DNA of 28,459 bases from Gammaproteobacteria bacterium UBA7376 (GTDB lineage Bacteria; Pseudomonadota; Gammaproteobacteria; Pseudomonadales; Azotimanducaceae), in contig DKNY01000006.1 in the NCBI GenBank assembly GCA_002470275.1, positions 1 to 28,459 of the forward strand, given 5' to 3'. Position 1 is the first letter of the stretch, and every line of letters begins with the position of its first letter. This document shows positions 1 to 10,790 of the stretch, piece after piece. The position numbers were made by a program, and so were the translations under genes. A model generated the notes under the pieces. That model had not been told where the DNA came from. It did no database searches and saw nothing but the letters and a program-made list of their open reading frames with translations.

Positions 1-2
1 GA

Positions 3-79
<77 letters not shown>

Positions 80-84
80 CAAGG

Positions 85-106
85 AAAACGTGCATAGTTA
101 CGTTTT
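85..106 (+). promoter_or_regulatory. Hairpin just after the tRNA
   Basis: A perfect 7-bp inverted repeat (AAAACGT at 85-91, ACGTTTT at 100-106) with an 8-nt loop begins 6 nt after the encoded CCA. The 3' arm ends in four T residues but no longer U-tract follows. It may be a 3' processing or weak attenuation structure; function is inferred. Confidence 0.4.
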
Positions 107-260
107 GTCGGATCAGAGGAATCTGAACGACCCATCAGCGATAGGCTTCATGGATGTCTGCGTGAAACGTCTAATGAGGAGAGGCTTATCGTTCGAACGG
201 CGGAGTGGCCGTTCGATAGTCGCGCGATTGTGATGGGCTTCGTGCCCATTTTTTATGCCC
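107..260 (+). promoter_or_regulatory. rimP leader with attenuator-like hairpins
   Basis: About 220 nt separate the tRNA from rimP and hold no gene. A 9-bp perfect hairpin lies at 193-216 (arms 193-201 and 208-216, loop GGAGTG). A second hairpin at 233-249 (ATGGGC, loop TTCGT, GCCCAT) runs straight into a T-tract at 249-254, the form of an intrinsic terminator. A terminator-like structure ahead of rimP fits the rimP-leader attenuator RNA described in gammaproteobacteria. The family assignment is from memory. I could not identify a clear alternative antiterminator pairing. Confidence 0.6.
233..254 (+). terminator. Intrinsic terminator or attenuator before rimP
   Basis: A 6-bp stem (233-238 with 244-249) and 5-nt loop are followed by T residues through 254. 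It lies 46 nt before the rimP start. It could end some tRNA transcripts while letting a fraction read into rimP-nusA. Confidence 0.65.
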
Positions 261-300
261 GAAGTTTAGGTATTCGAAACGGTGCTGGCGAAAAGTTTTT

Positions 301-756
301 TTGAAAAATAAAGAGCTACAGATAGAGGATTTGATAGCACCCACCGTGGAATCGCTGGCCTGCAGCGTTTGGGGTGTTGAGTACGTGACGCACGGCAAAA
401 ATGTGCTGCTAAGGATTTATATCGATGCGGCAGAAGGAATTAGTGTGGATCTCTGTGCCGAAGTCAGCCGGCATGTGAGTGATCTGATCGATATAGAGGA
501 AATAATGCCCGAGGCTTATACCTTAGAGGTGTCGTCCCCAGGGATGGATCGCCTGTTGTTCAAGGCAGAGCACTATGAGGCGCACGTGGGTGAAAAGATC
601 GATATCAGGCTGAACTACCCTTTTGAGGGGCGAAAGAAAATAGTGGGCATGCTGGCAGGAGTGGAGGACGATTCCGCGGTCGTTCAGGACTCTGATACCG
701 AGTACTTGCTGCCCTTGGAGAACATCAGAAAAGCACGGATCGTGCCGGTTTTTTGA
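301..756 (+). CDS. rimP: Ribosome maturation factor RimP
   Basis: RimP assists late assembly of the 30S subunit. The 151-aa product matches the usual length of about 150 aa and keeps family landmarks: the N-terminal [15 protein letters not shown] region, LRIYID, the [12 protein letters not shown] motif near residues 77-88 and a C-terminal SH3-like part ending in RIVPVF. The start is TTG at 301; no in-frame ATG or GTG lies nearby upstream, and this start gives the family-typical N-terminus. The Shine-Dalgarno sequence is weak. It is the first protein gene of the rimP-nusA-infB-rbfA-truB-rpsO-pnp operon, behind a leader with terminator-like hairpins that may attenuate it. Confidence 0.95.
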   Translation: MKNKELQIEDLIAPTVESLACSVWGVEYVTHGKNVLLRIYIDAAEGISVDLCAEVSRHVSDLIDIEEIMPEAYTLEVSSPGMDRLLFKAEHYEAHVGEKIDIRLNYPFEGRKKIVGMLAGVEDDSAVVQDSDTEYLLPLENIRKARIVPVF

Positions 757-790
757 TGGGTCTAATGACTTTTTATCGAAGGACGATTTC

Positions 791-2326
791 ATGAGTAAGG
801 AAATTCTTCTTGTTGTCGAATCTGTTTCCCATGAGAAGGGGGTTCCAAAGGAAGTTTTGTTTGAGGCCCTAGAGTCGGCATTGGCCGTTGCCACCAAAAA
901 ACGGTACGGCGAACTATGTGAGTTCAGAGTGGCCATTGACCGCGAAAGCGGTGAGTACGAAACGTTCAGGACCTGGGAGGTTGTAGATTTTGATGATCTT
1001 CCAGAAGACGTCGAGGCTAATCCAGAGGCACATTACAGCCTGCCCCAGGCCCAAGAAAAAAAGCCCGACGCCCAGCTCGGAGATCATCTTGAGGAGCAGG
1101 TCGAGTCGGTAGAGTTTGGCCGAATTGCCGCGCAGACCGCAAAGCAGGTCATCGTGCAAAAGGTACGAGAGGCAGAGCGAGCCCAGATCATCGAAATGTA
1201 TCAGTCACGCATCAACGAACTGATTGGCGGAACCGTCAAGAAGCTCGGGCGCGACAGCATTATTATTGACCTTGGAAACAACGCTGAAGGCATCCTGACC
1301 CGTGAGCACTTGATCCCGCGAGAGGTCTTTAGAGTGGGCGACCGCCTGCGCGCCATGTTAATTGATATCAGGCCCGAGAATAGGGGCCCCCAGCTGATAC
1401 TTTCGCGCACCGCACCCTCAATGCTGATCGAGCTGTTTAAAGTCGAGGTGCCTGAAATTTCCGAGGACGTAATCCAGATCATGGGCGCGGCAAGAGACGC
1501 CGGCTCCAGGGCCAAGATCGCCGTGCAAACCAATGATGGCAGGATCGATCCCGTCGGCGCATGCGTCGGCATGCGAGGCTCCAGAGTTCAGGCGGTGTCC
1601 GGAGAACTCGCTGGCGAACGAATCGATATCGTGCTTTGGGATGATAATCCCGCCCAGCTGACGATTAACGCTATGGCGCCAGCAGAGGTGGCCTCTATCG
1701 TTTTGGACGAAGAGACCCACACCATGGATATTGCGGTAACAGAAGAAAATCTGGCCCAGGCCATTGGGCGCGGCGGGCAAAATGTCCGATTGGCCAGCGA
1801 CCTGTGCGGTTGGTCGCTCAATATCATGACCGAAGAAGAAGCGGCTCAGAAGCAAGAAGAAGAATCGGTCAAATTCATCTCTGAGTTCATGCAGGCGCTG
1901 TCCGTCGATGAAGATGTGGCGGCAGTGCTGGTAGAAGAAGGGTTCACTACCCTTGAAGAGGTGGCCTATGTGCCGATGGAAGAGATATTAGCGGTCGAGG
2001 GTTTTGATGAGGAGATCGTCACCGAACTGCGTAATCGTGCCAAGGATGCGCTGCTGACAAAGGCGATAGCCAGCGAGGAGGCCCTCGGTGAGGGCACCCC
2101 AGCAGACGACCTCCTTGAGATGGAGGGCATGACCCGGAAGCTGGCCTTTACGCTGGCGGCTAACGAGGTGGTGACCATGGAAGATTTGGCAGAACTCGCG
2201 GTCCCAGAACTCTTGGATATTGAAGAACAATTGGACGAAGAAGAAGCAGCCCGCCTGATTCTCAAGGCGCGCGAGCCCTGGTTTGCAGAAGCGGAGGCTG
2301 AAGCCCAAGCGGTTGATAGTCAGTAA
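791..2326 (+). CDS. nusA: Transcription termination/antitermination factor NusA
   Basis: NusA binds RNA polymerase and nascent RNA to modulate pausing, intrinsic termination and rRNA antitermination. The 511-aa product shows the full gammaproteobacterial layout: an N-terminal RNAP-binding domain (about 1-130), an S1 domain (about 135-200, with [13 protein letters not shown]), two KH domains (the second with the [13 protein letters not shown] loop near 330-345) and two acidic repeats at the C-terminus (about 365-500), as in E. coli NusA (495 aa). ATG at 791 has an AAGGA ribosome-binding site. It lies 34 bp after rimP and 51 bp before infB. The rRNA leader boxA near 28208 is a likely target of a Nus complex containing this protein. 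Confidence 0.98.
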   Translation: MSKEILLVVESVSHEKGVPKEVLFEALESALAVATKKRYGELCEFRVAIDRESGEYETFRTWEVVDFDDLPEDVEANPEAHYSLPQAQEKKPDAQLGDHLEEQVESVEFGRIAAQTAKQVIVQKVREAERAQIIEMYQSRINELIGGTVKKLGRDSIIIDLGNNAEGILTREHLIPREVFRVGDRLRAMLIDIRPENRGPQLILSRTAPSMLIELFKVEVPEISEDVIQIMGAARDAGSRAKIAVQTNDGRIDPVGACVGMRGSRVQAVSGELAGERIDIVLWDDNPAQLTINAMAPAEVASIVLDEETHTMDIAVTEENLAQAIGRGGQNVRLASDLCGWSLNIMTEEEAAQKQEEESVKFISEFMQALSVDEDVAAVLVEEGFTTLEEVAYVPMEEILAVEGFDEEIVTELRNRAKDALLTKAIASEEALGEGTPADDLLEMEGMTRKLAFTLAANEVVTMEDLAELAVPELLDIEEQLDEEEAARLILKAREPWFAEAEAEAQAVDSQ

Positions 2327-2377
2327 CGAGTGGAAAAGGTTTGTCTATCGTAGAGCGCAGGGTAGCAGGAGATATTG

Positions 2378-4909
2378 ATGGCTGAGGTGACGGTAAAACA
2401 ACTTGCGGATAGTGTCGGTGCTCCAGTGGAGCGTCTGCTGAGGCAAATGCAGGAAGCAGGTCTTGCCCACCAGAAGGAGAACGAAGCTGTTAGTGAAGAC
2501 GAAAAGCAGGTTCTCTTATCCTTTCTAAAGCGCAGCCACGGTGAAGCGGCGAAGCCGGCCGAGAAGATCACGCTAAAGCGTAAGAGCACGGGCACCCTGA
2601 AATCCGGCCAAGGCAAGGCTGGGCGAAACGTCACCGTAGAGGTTAGGCGCAAGCGGACCTACGTCAAGCGAAGCGAAATCCAGCCCGAGCTGAAGGACGA
2701 GGAGGCCGCCGCAGAAGCCACGGTCTCCCAGAGTGAAATTGAAGCGCAGCGAATCCAGCAGGAGGAGGCGGCTCGCAAGGCGGCTGAAGAGCAGACCAAA
2801 CAAGCGGAAGCAGATCGCAAGGCCGAAGCCGAGCGGCGAGCTGAAGAGGAGCGTCTCGCTAAGGAAGAGGCGGTCAAGAAAGCTGAGCAAGAACGGGAGG
2901 CTGCTAAGGCTAAGGACGAACCAAAGCCAGCCCCTGTGGTTTCTGCTGCGGATATCCAGGCCAAGGAACAGTCTGAGCAGCGCGGGGGCAAGCGGGGACG
3001 AGGTCGTGAAAGATCGGCCCAGGGTCCAGAAAATAAAGGCCGCAGACGCGAACTCAGCCTAAAGTCGGAACGACGCACCAAGCGTAAGCAGCCCCAGCGC
3101 GGTACCCCCCTTCAGGTTGATCAACAGGGTGGTGAATTCAAGCCCACAGAATTTATTTCACGAGAGGTCGAAGTCGGCGAGGCGATAACCGTCGGTGAAC
3201 TTGCTCAGGGTATGGCGGTCAAAGCCGGCGAGGTAATAAAAGTCCTGATGGGTCTTGGGGTTATGGCCACCATTAACCAGGCGGTGGATCAGGATACGGC
3301 ATCACTGGTCATCGAAGAAATGGGCCACAAAATCAAGGTGGTTAGCGAGGATGCGTTAGAGGAAAAGCTTGAAGCCTCCTTAGAGATCGAAGGGGACCTA
3401 TCGCCCAGGGCGCCAGTGGTGACGGTCATGGGCCACGTTGATCATGGTAAGACCTCCCTTCTTGATTACATTCGCAACACCAGAGTAACCGTTGGTGAGG
3501 CTGGCGGGATCACTCAGCATATCGGTGCCTACAGTGTCTCCATGGACAACGGCCAGGTGACCTTCATCGATACGCCAGGCCACGCGGCGTTTACCGCCAT
3601 GCGCGCACGAGGCGCTAAAGTAACGGATATTGTTATTCTCGTGGTCGCAGCTGACGACGGCGTGATGCCTCAGACGGAAGAGGCCATACAGCATGCCAAG
3701 GCGGCGGAAGTGCCGTTGATCGTAGCCATTAACAAGATGGATCTTGAAGGTGTCGATCCGGATCGAATTACTAATGAGCTTGCTGCAAAGGATGTGATCC
3801 CAGAAGAGTGGGGGGGTGACACCCAGTTCCTTAAACTCTCAGCGCTTACCGGTGATGGTGTGGATAATCTGTTGGACGCCGTCCTGCTGCAGTCAGAACT
3901 CCTTGAGCTTGGGGCGATTGAAGAGGCGCCGGCTCAGGGCGTGGTCATTGAGTCCAGGCTTGATCGAGGACGGGGGCCGGTCGCCACGATCTTGATTCAA
4001 AACGGTTCGCTCAAGCAAGGCGATGTGGTGATTGCTGGCGAATATCATGGCCGCGTGCGAGCCATGATCAATGATAAAGGCGAAAATATCACCGCCGCAG
4101 GACCCTCTCAGCCGGTAGAGGTGCTGGGACTTAACGGAACGCCAGGGGCTGGTGACGAGTTCGCAGTGGTCAGCGATGAACGCTCGGCCCGGGATCTTGC
4201 AGAGTTTCGACGCGATAAAAATCAGGAGCGGGTGCAGGCGATGCAGCACGCCACCAAGCTCGACAACATGTTTGCCAACATGGCAGAGGGTGAGAGGCGA
4301 ATCCTTAAGCTGGTAGTAAAGGCTGATGTTCGCGGCAGTCTGGAGGCCATCATCCAGGCCATGGCGGAAGTGGGAAATGATGAGGTCTCGGTTCAGGTGC
4401 TGGGGTCTGGCGTGGGCGGGATTTCCGAGTCCGATGCGACCATGGCCGCTACCTATGGCGCGACGGTGTTTGGCTTCAATGTTCGTGCAGATAACCGAGC
4501 TAAATCGTTACTCGAGAAAGAGGGCATAGAGCTTCGGTATTACAGCGTGATTTATGAACTCATCGATGATGTGAAGAAATCACTAACGGGAATGTTGTCT
4601 CCGGAAATCCGAGAAGAAATTGTCGGTATCGCCGAGGTGCGCGATGTCTTCAGGTCGCCAAGATATGGGCAGATCGCGGGATGCATGGTCACCGAGGGTA
4701 CCGTCTTCCGGAATAAGCCAATCAGAGTGCTGCGTGACAATATCGTTATTTATGAGGGCGAGCTTGAATCGCTGCGTCGATTCAAGGATGACGTGACGGA
4801 GGTTCGTAACGGGACCGAATGCGGTATTGGGGTGCGAAACTATAATGATGTTCGTGCAGGCGATTTAATTGAGGTCTTCGACACCAAAGAAATCGCGAGG
4901 ACGCTATAG
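2378..4909 (+). CDS. infB: Translation initiation factor IF-2
   Basis: IF2 is the GTPase that places fMet-tRNA on the 30S subunit and promotes subunit joining. The 843-aa product has an N-terminal IF2-N helix domain (about 1-50), a long charged linker rich in E, K, R and A (about 105-240), a second IF2-N domain, and the GTPase. GTPase motifs are G1 GHVDHGKTS (352-360), G3 DTPGH (398-402) and G4 NKMD (452-455). The C-terminal fMet-tRNA-binding domain follows. I chose ATG 2378 over the TTG three bases earlier because AGGAG (2367-2371) is well spaced from it. The length is close to E. coli IF2 (890 aa). Confidence 0.98.
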   Translation: MAEVTVKQLADSVGAPVERLLRQMQEAGLAHQKENEAVSEDEKQVLLSFLKRSHGEAAKPAEKITLKRKSTGTLKSGQGKAGRNVTVEVRRKRTYVKRSEIQPELKDEEAAAEATVSQSEIEAQRIQQEEAARKAAEEQTKQAEADRKAEAERRAEEERLAKEEAVKKAEQEREAAKAKDEPKPAPVVSAADIQAKEQSEQRGGKRGRGRERSAQGPENKGRRRELSLKSERRTKRKQPQRGTPLQVDQQGGEFKPTEFISREVEVGEAITVGELAQGMAVKAGEVIKVLMGLGVMATINQAVDQDTASLVIEEMGHKIKVVSEDALEEKLEASLEIEGDLSPRAPVVTVMGHVDHGKTSLLDYIRNTRVTVGEAGGITQHIGAYSVSMDNGQVTFIDTPGHAAFTAMRARGAKVTDIVILVVAADDGVMPQTEEAIQHAKAAEVPLIVAINKMDLEGVDPDRITNELAAKDVIPEEWGGDTQFLKLSALTGDGVDNLLDAVLLQSELLELGAIEEAPAQGVVIESRLDRGRGPVATILIQNGSLKQGDVVIAGEYHGRVRAMINDKGENITAAGPSQPVEVLGLNGTPGAGDEFAVVSDERSARDLAEFRRDKNQERVQAMQHATKLDNMFANMAEGERRILKLVVKADVRGSLEAIIQAMAEVGNDEVSVQVLGSGVGGISESDATMAATYGATVFGFNVRADNRAKSLLEKEGIELRYYSVIYELIDDVKKSLTGMLSPEIREEIVGIAEVRDVFRSPRYGQIAGCMVTEGTVFRNKPIRVLRDNIVIYEGELESLRRFKDDVTEVRNGTECGIGVRNYNDVRAGDLIEVFDTKEIARTL

Positions 4910-4912
4910 CCT

Positions 4913-5305
4913 ATGGCGAGGGACTTGCGGGTTGGGGATTTTATCCGTGATGAGATTGCGCAAATCCTGCATCGTCATATGCGCGACCCCAGGGTCGGAG
5001 ACTTTGTAACCGTGAACGATGTTAGGGTGAGCAAGGATCTTTCTTATGCAGAGGTCTATGTCTCTTCGCTGCAGGTCGAGGACGAGCAGCAGCGTGAAGA
5101 GCTGATCGACGTGCTCAACCGAGCCGCCGGCTTTTTCCGGTCTGAACTGGCAAAAAGGCATACAATGCGCACCACGCCCAAGCCGCGCTTTCATTATGAT
5201 GATGTGATGGATAGAGGGCCGCGCTTAGAAGAATTGATTGGCAGGGCGGTAGCGAGTGATGACTCCCGTCTTAGCGAGGACGGTGAGAATGGCGATGCCG
5301 CTTGA
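4913..5305 (+). CDS. rbfA: 30S ribosome-binding factor RbfA
   Basis: RbfA is a small KH-like protein that binds immature 30S subunits and aids 16S 5'-end maturation and cold adaptation. The 130-aa product has the expected features: VGDFIRDEIAQILHRHMRDPRVGDFVTVNDVRVSKDLSYAEVYVS split across the first 50 residues, and FRSELAKRHTMRTTPKPRFHYD near residues 75-100. ATG lies 3 bases after the infB stop, so translation is probably coupled; a GAGGA sits inside the end of infB. The 3' end overlaps the chosen truB start by 17 bp. Length agrees with E. coli RbfA (133 aa). Confidence 0.96.
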   Translation: MARDLRVGDFIRDEIAQILHRHMRDPRVGDFVTVNDVRVSKDLSYAEVYVSSLQVEDEQQREELIDVLNRAAGFFRSELAKRHTMRTTPKPRFHYDDVMDRGPRLEELIGRAVASDDSRLSEDGENGDAA

Positions 5306-6251
5306 TCCGAAAAAGACCAACAGGGCTAAGGGCGTGATGCGGCGACAGAGAGGGCGGCCAGTGGATGGAATCCTCATTGTCGACAAGCCCCAGGGCATGT
5401 CGTCTAACGAGGTTGTGCAGCGGGCCAAGCGGGCGTTCAATGCCAGGAAGGTTGGACATACGGGCAGTTTAGACCCTCTGGCCACCGGCGTTTTACCGCT
5501 GTGTTTTGGCGAGGCGACAAAGTTCTCTCAATATTTGTTGGATTCGGATAAGGAATACTGGACGCGAATTCGCCTTGGCGTCACGACGGAAACTGGTGAT
5601 TCCGATGGGCGCGTCATTGCTGAGGGATCACTCGCCGGCGTGACTCGGGAACGCATTGAGGATGCGCTGCAGGAGTTTAGAGGAGCTATAGAGCAGGTGC
5701 CCTCCATGTACTCTGCACTTAAGCACAAGGGCCAGCCCCTGTATAAGTTGGCGCGCCAGGGAATCGAGGTTGAGCGTAAGGCGAGGACGGTTACAGTACA
5801 CTTTAACGAGTTGGTTAAGTACGAAGGCGATAGCATCGAGCTAGAGCTGCGCTGCAGTAAGGGAACCTATGTACGCTCAATTGCGGAAGATTTGGGCAAA
5901 GCCCTGGGGTGCGGCGGGCACGTGATTGCCCTGCGAAGACGCGCAGCTGGGCCCTATCTGGAGCGGGCGGCGATAGCGTTGAGCGACCTGGACGGCGAGG
6001 CTCGTCCAGAGGCGCTGGATCGGTTATTGCTGCCAGTCAGCAGCGCGGTTGAGCATTGGTCCGGTGTTGATGTCAGTGAGGCTGCCGCGGACCGACTGCG
6101 ACAGGGACAAATGGTTGAGCTGGCAGAGCCGCAACAGGGTGGCTGGGTCAGAATTTTTGAAACAGCCGAGGAGCCACACTTTCTCGGCGTAGGAGAAGTC
6201 TTACCGAATGGCCGGCTAGCGCCACGCAGGCTGGTTGTCAGCAAGGGTTAA
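5289..6251 (+). CDS. truB: tRNA pseudouridine(55) synthase TruB
   Basis: TruB converts U55 in the T-loop of tRNAs to pseudouridine and acts as a tRNA chaperone. The catalytic motif GHTGSLDPLATG is present, with the nucleophilic aspartate at D62. KGTYVRSIAEDLG and the C-terminal PUA-like region are also visible. The product is 320 aa from ATG 5289, which has GAGGA at 5276-5280 and overlaps rbfA by 17 bp. ATG 5337 (304 aa, starting MRRQRGRPVDG) resembles many TruB N-termini and has AAGGG just upstream, so the start is uncertain between the two. GTG 5256 is too far upstream to be likely. Confidence 0.95.
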   Translation: MAMPLDPKKTNRAKGVMRRQRGRPVDGILIVDKPQGMSSNEVVQRAKRAFNARKVGHTGSLDPLATGVLPLCFGEATKFSQYLLDSDKEYWTRIRLGVTTETGDSDGRVIAEGSLAGVTRERIEDALQEFRGAIEQVPSMYSALKHKGQPLYKLARQGIEVERKARTVTVHFNELVKYEGDSIELELRCSKGTYVRSIAEDLGKALGCGGHVIALRRRAAGPYLERAAIALSDLDGEARPEALDRLLLPVSSAVEHWSGVDVSEAAADRLRQGQMVELAEPQQGGWVRIFETAEEPHFLGVGEVLPNGRLAPRRLVVSKG

Positions 6252-6332
6252 GACGCAAGGACAATACATCGAACGACTGTCAATACGCGCGGTTTTTCGA
6301 TCAAACGAGTAAGGCGTATTTAGGAGAAAAAA

Positions 6333-6602
6333 ATGGCACTTACAGCCGAAAAGAAGGCCGAGATAGTTAAGGATTATCAACTTGAGGAGGGTGACACTGG
6401 GTCCCCAGAAGTTCAGGTTGCCTTGTTGACGCATAATATTAATACGCTCCAAAGCCACTTTAAGGAGCATCATAAGGATCATCACTCCCGTCGGGGCCTG
6501 ATCCGAATGGTAAACCAGCGCCGCAAGCTCTTAGATTACCTAAAGAACAAGGACGCTACGCGCTACAGTAACCTCATTAAAAGCTTAGGGCTCCGCCGCT
6601 AG
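6333..6602 (+). CDS. rpsO: 30S ribosomal protein S15
   Basis: S15 is a primary binder of 16S rRNA helices 20-22 that organises the central domain. The product is 89 aa, exactly the usual size, with [12 protein letters not shown] near residues 22-33, [11 protein letters not shown] near 42-52 and a C-terminal [14 protein letters not shown] strong AGGAG lies just before ATG 6333. It sits between truB (81-bp gap) and pnp, the standard order. No terminator is visible after it, so pnp is probably co-transcribed. S15 autoregulation at its leader is known in E. coli; I could not confirm an equivalent pseudoknot here. Confidence 0.98.
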   Translation: MALTAEKKAEIVKDYQLEEGDTGSPEVQVALLTHNINTLQSHFKEHHKDHHSRRGLIRMVNQRRKLLDYLKNKDATRYSNLIKSLGLRR

Positions 6603-6662
6603 GCATCGATTCCACAGTAAAGACAAACGCAACGTAAAGAGACACCTATGGGAGGTATCAGT

Positions 6663-8783
6663 TTGAACCCAATTTATAAACAGTTTCAGTTTGGCGAAGA
6701 CACGGTCATTATCGAGACAAACAAAATCGCCAAGCAGGCAACCGGGTCGGTTGTCGTGACCATCGGACAGACAGTGGTGCTGACCACTGTTGTTGGCGCG
6801 AAAAGCGCAAGACCAGGTCAGGACTTTTTCCCGCTTACCGTTAACTACCAAGAGAAGACTTACGCCGCAGGTAAAATTCCCGGCGGTTTCTTCCGTCGAG
6901 AAGGCCGACCTAGCGAAAAGGAAACGCTCACCTGCCGATTGATTGATCGGCCCATTCGCCCGCTATTTCCTAAAGGGTTTATGAATGAGGTTCAGGTGGT
7001 GTGCACGGTCGTTTCTACGGATAAGGACCAAGATCCAGATATCGCTGCGATGATCGGAACTTCAGCAGCCTTAGCGATCTCAGGCATTCCTTTCGCCGGT
7101 CCTATCGGCGCTGCCCGCGTCGGCTACATAGACGGTAGCTACATTCTCAATCCGGGATATGAAGCTCTGAAGGAAAGCCTGCTGTCTATGACGGTTGCGG
7201 GCACGGAATCTGCCGTCTTGATGGTGGAATCCGAGGCTAAGGAAATGACCGAAGACGAAATGCTGGGTGCCGTCTTGTTTGGTCACCAAGAGATGCAGTC
7301 GATTATTACTGCCGTAAAAGAACTCGCTGAGGAAGCTGGCAAGCCAGCGTGGGATTGGCAGGCAGAAGAAAAAGACGAAACGCTGGTCGAGAAAGTCAGC
7401 GAGGCGGTACGCGCAGACTTAGGCGAAGCCTATCGAATCGTCGATAAAATGCAGCGGCAAGAGCGCGTTGGTGAAATCAAGTCCTCCGTGCTGGAACAAT
7501 TGTCCGGCGGGGAAGCGTCCGAATACGCCAGTGACGAGGTTGCGGGCGTGTTCAGTAAAGTCGAGAAAGACCTGGTGCGCCAGCGAGTCCTCAACGGCGA
7601 ACCGCGGATCGATGGACGCGATTTGCGTACAGTGCGAGGTATCGAGGTGGAGGTCGGGCTATTGCCTAAGGCCCACGGCTCCGCCCTCTTCACGCGTGGT
7701 GAGACTCAAGCACTCGTTGTGGCGACCCTGGGTACGTTGCGCGATGCAGCGATGATTGATGCACTAGAGGGATCCTACAAAGATACCTTTATGCTCCACT
7801 ACAACTTTCCCCCTTACAGCGTGGGTGAAGCCGGGTTCATGAGTGGGCCGAAGCGGCGCGAGATCGGGCACGGGAAGCTGGCTCGACGCGGCATCGCCGC
7901 CTCGTTGCCCAATGCCGAGGATTTCCCTTATACGGTGCGCGTTGTTTCTGAAATCACCGAGTCCAATGGCTCCAGTTCCATGGCCAGCGTTTGTGGCTCT
8001 TCGTTGGCGCTTATGGATGCGGGCGTTCCGCTGAAAGCGCCGGTGGCCGGCGTGGCCATGGGGCTCGTTAAGGAAGGCAACCGGTATGCGGTGTTAACGG
8101 ACATCCTGGGCGACGAGGATCACCTGGGAGATATGGACTTCAAAGTAGCGGGAACGGCGAATGGCGTGACGGCGCTGCAAATGGACATCAAAATCGACGG
8201 TATTACCGAAGAAATCATGGAGGCAGCCTTGGCTCAAGCCAACGAGGCACGCCTGCATATTCTCGATGAGATGAACAAGGTAATCAGCAGCTCAAGGGCT
8301 GAATTGTCAGAGAACGCACCAGCCATGGTGACGATCAATGTTCATCCAGACAAGATTCGGGACATCATCGGCAAGGGTGGCGCCACCATCCGATCAATCG
8401 TTGAAGAAACCGGTGCGGAAGTCGATATCGATGACGATGGAAGCGTCCGAATTTATGCCGAGGACGGCGCCGCGAAGGATGCTGCGGTGCTGCGGATCGA
8501 AGAGATCACGGCTGAAGCTGAAGTAGGCCGCATCTATCACGGAAAGGTAGAGCGCATCGTTGATTTCGGTGCCTTCGTGAACATCCTGCCGGGCAAGGAC
8601 GGGCTGCTGCACATTTCTCAAATTGCTGAGGAGCGTGTTGAGACGGTGACCGACTATCTGAGCGAAGGGCAAGAGGTAGACGTGGTCGTCCTAGACGTTG
8701 ATCAGCGCGGGCGGATCAAGCTCTCCATTAAGGAACTGAGCAACTACCAGGATCATGCTGAAGAGGACTCAGCAGAGGCGTAG
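6663..8783 (+). CDS. pnp: Polyribonucleotide nucleotidyltransferase (PNPase)
   Basis: PNPase degrades RNA 3' to 5' by phosphorolysis and is part of the RNA degradosome. Two RNase PH-like domains (about 1-220 and 305-540), a KH domain with [16 protein letters not shown] and a C-terminal S1 domain ([28 protein letters not shown], split) are all present. Two starts are possible. ATG 6648 gives 711 aa but has only a poor ribosome-binding site, and the GGGAGG at 6650-6655 overlaps it. TTG 6663 is 7 bases downstream of that GGGAGG and gives [11 protein letters not shown] (706 aa), matching E. coli MLNPIVRKFQYG. I therefore prefer TTG. Only 60 nt separate it from rpsO. Confidence 0.96.
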   Translation: MNPIYKQFQFGEDTVIIETNKIAKQATGSVVVTIGQTVVLTTVVGAKSARPGQDFFPLTVNYQEKTYAAGKIPGGFFRREGRPSEKETLTCRLIDRPIRPLFPKGFMNEVQVVCTVVSTDKDQDPDIAAMIGTSAALAISGIPFAGPIGAARVGYIDGSYILNPGYEALKESLLSMTVAGTESAVLMVESEAKEMTEDEMLGAVLFGHQEMQSIITAVKELAEEAGKPAWDWQAEEKDETLVEKVSEAVRADLGEAYRIVDKMQRQERVGEIKSSVLEQLSGGEASEYASDEVAGVFSKVEKDLVRQRVLNGEPRIDGRDLRTVRGIEVEVGLLPKAHGSALFTRGETQALVVATLGTLRDAAMIDALEGSYKDTFMLHYNFPPYSVGEAGFMSGPKRREIGHGKLARRGIAASLPNAEDFPYTVRVVSEITESNGSSSMASVCGSSLALMDAGVPLKAPVAGVAMGLVKEGNRYAVLTDILGDEDHLGDMDFKVAGTANGVTALQMDIKIDGITEEIMEAALAQANEARLHILDEMNKVISSSRAELSENAPAMVTINVHPDKIRDIIGKGGATIRSIVEETGAEVDIDDDGSVRIYAEDGAAKDAAVLRIEEITAEAEVGRIYHGKVERIVDFGAFVNILPGKDGLLHISQIAEERVETVTDYLSEGQEVDVVVLDVDQRGRIKLSIKELSNYQDHAEEDSAEA

Positions 8784-8789
8784 GGAACA

Positions 8790-8815
8790 GGGCGGCGACA
8801 GACCTGTCGCCGCCC
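8790..8815. terminator. Perfect hairpin between convergent pnp and acs
   Basis: An 11-bp perfect GC-rich stem (GGGCGGCGACA 8790-8800, TGTCGCCGCCC 8805-8815) with a 4-nt loop fills the gap between the pnp stop (8783) and the acs stop (8817-8819). Neither side has a T-tract, so it may act as a 3'-end stabilising hairpin or with Rho. Its position suggests it serves both genes. Confidence 0.6.
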
Positions 8816-8816
8816 G

Positions 8817-10754
8817 CTATGCCTGCTTTCGGTTAGTAATCAAATCCTCAACCACGCTGGGGTCCGCTAGCGTAGACGTGTCGCCTAAGTTGTCGAGTTC
8901 GTTCGCAGCTATTTTTCGCAGGATGCGCCGCATGATCTTTCCTGATCGTGTCTTCGGCAGGCCAGGGGCAAACTGGATGAGGTCCGGCTTGGCAATGGGC
9001 CCGATCTCCTTTCTCACCAAACTGAGTAGCTCGCCTAACAACGCTTCCTGGTCGGTGTCATCACCAACCATCAGCGTTACGTAGGCATATATGCCTTCGC
9101 CTTTAATGTTATGTGGGTAACCCACGACGGCTGCCTCGGCCACGCTGCTGTGTAGCACGAGAGCGCTCTCCACTTCTGCGGTACCAATTCGGTGTCCAGA
9201 AACGTTCATCACGTCGTCGACTCTGCCTGTGATCCAGTAGTAACCGTCGGCATCTCTGCGCGCACCGTCTCCGGTAAAGTAGTAGCCCGGATAGGTGCTG
9301 TAGTAGGTATCGATGACTCGCTGATGGTCTCCATAGACGGTGCGTATTTGTCCAGGCCAAGCACCGGTAATCACCAGGTTGCCAACGGCCTCCTCATCCT
9401 CGATCAAGTTTCCCTCAGCATCCATCAGTGCGGGTTGAATGCCGAAGAACGGTTTGCTGGCAGAGCCGGGTTTGAGCCTCGTGGCGCCAGGGAGTGGCGT
9501 AATCATGATGCCCCCGGTCTCGGTCTGCCACCAGGTATCTACGATTGGGCATCGGCCATCACCCACTACTCGGTGATACCAGGCCCAGGCTTCAGGATTG
9601 ATGGGCTCGCCAACGCTACCCAGCAGATGGAGCGAGCTTCGGGAGGATGACGTGACGAAATCATCCCCTTGGGACATGAGTTGGCGGAGGGCCGTTGGCG
9701 CCGTGTAAAAGATATTGACCTGATGTTTATCAACGATCTGCCAACACCGAGATGCGTCTGGGTAAGTGGGAATGCCCTCAAACATAAGGGTAGTAGCGCC
9801 GTTGGCCAGAGGGCCGTAGACAATATAAGAATGCCCGGTAATCCAACCCACGTCGGCAGTGCACCAGTAAATGTCGCCATCCTGGTAATCAAAAACATAT
9901 TTATGAGTCATGGCAGCGTGCAGCAGGTAGCCACCTGAGCTGTGCTGAACGCCCTTGGGTTTGCCGGTGGAGCCAGAGGTATAGAGAATGAAGAGGGGGT
10001 CTTCGGCCTCCATGATTTCTGGGGTGGCAAAGGTTGCCTGACCGTCAGTCAATTCGTGATACCAGACGTCGCGACCCGCCTGGAACGGAACATCTGCGCC
10101 GCTCCGCCGCACCGTCACCACGGTATGCACATTGGGACACTGCAACAGTGCCTCATCCGCGTTGCTCTTGAGGGGGATGTGTTTACCTCCGCGAATACCC
10201 TCGTCAGCGGTAATGAGCGTTTGACAGTCTGAATCCAAAATGCGGTCCTTAAGGGATTGAGGCGAAAAGCCGCCAAAGACCACGCTGTGTATGGCACCGA
10301 TCCGTGCACAAGCGAGCATGGCATAGGCTGCCTCAGGGATCATCGGCATGTAGATGCAGACGCGGTCTCCCTTGCCGACGCCCCTGGATCGCAAGCCATT
10401 GGCCAGTTGGCCAACCCGATCAGCAAGCGTTTGATAGCTGATGTGACAATCATCCTGGGGGTCGTCCCCCTCCCAGATGATGGCGGTTTGATCCGCCCTG
10501 TCCGCTAGGTGACGGTCTATACAGTTCACGCTGACGTTGAGTTGGGCACCTGAAAACCACGCAACATTGCCCTGAGGCATGTCTGCCTCAACCACTCGAT
10601 CCCATTTACGATGCCAGTCTAGGAAGCCCTCTGCCTGCTCGGCCCAAAAGGTTTCTGGAGTCTCGATGGACTGACGATAGAGCGCCGTGTACTCCGCCTC
10701 ATCGATCAAGGACCGAGAGGCCGTGGATGCGGGTACCTCATAGATATCTTGCAT
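8817..10754 (-). CDS. acs: Acetyl-CoA synthetase
   Basis: Acs activates acetate to acetyl-CoA through acetyl-AMP. The 645-aa product is close to E. coli Acs (652 aa) and carries the adenylate-forming signature [12 protein letters not shown] near residue 265, the WWQTETGG motif, [20 protein letters not shown], and the C-terminal [11 protein letters not shown] motif. The lysine of that last motif is the catalytic and regulatory acetylation site in the family. ATG 10754 follows GGGGGA. It lies 36 bp after pgi on the same strand and is probably co-transcribed. Propionyl-CoA synthetase is a related possibility, but length and motifs favour Acs. Confidence 0.94.
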   Translation of the reverse strand: MQDIYEVPASTASRSLIDEAEYTALYRQSIETPETFWAEQAEGFLDWHRKWDRVVEADMPQGNVAWFSGAQLNVSVNCIDRHLADRADQTAIIWEGDDPQDDCHISYQTLADRVGQLANGLRSRGVGKGDRVCIYMPMIPEAAYAMLACARIGAIHSVVFGGFSPQSLKDRILDSDCQTLITADEGIRGGKHIPLKSNADEALLQCPNVHTVVTVRRSGADVPFQAGRDVWYHELTDGQATFATPEIMEAEDPLFILYTSGSTGKPKGVQHSSGGYLLHAAMTHKYVFDYQDGDIYWCTADVGWITGHSYIVYGPLANGATTLMFEGIPTYPDASRCWQIVDKHQVNIFYTAPTALRQLMSQGDDFVTSSSRSSLHLLGSVGEPINPEAWAWYHRVVGDGRCPIVDTWWQTETGGIMITPLPGATRLKPGSASKPFFGIQPALMDAEGNLIEDEEAVGNLVITGAWPGQIRTVYGDHQRVIDTYYSTYPGYYFTGDGARRDADGYYWITGRVDDVMNVSGHRIGTAEVESALVLHSSVAEAAVVGYPHNIKGEGIYAYVTLMVGDDTDQEALLGELLSLVRKEIGPIAKPDLIQFAPGLPKTRSGKIMRRILRKIAANELDNLGDTSTLADPSVVEDLITNRKQA

Positions 10755-10790
10755 GCTTATTCCCCCAAATAATGAGCTAGGCTTCTGGCT

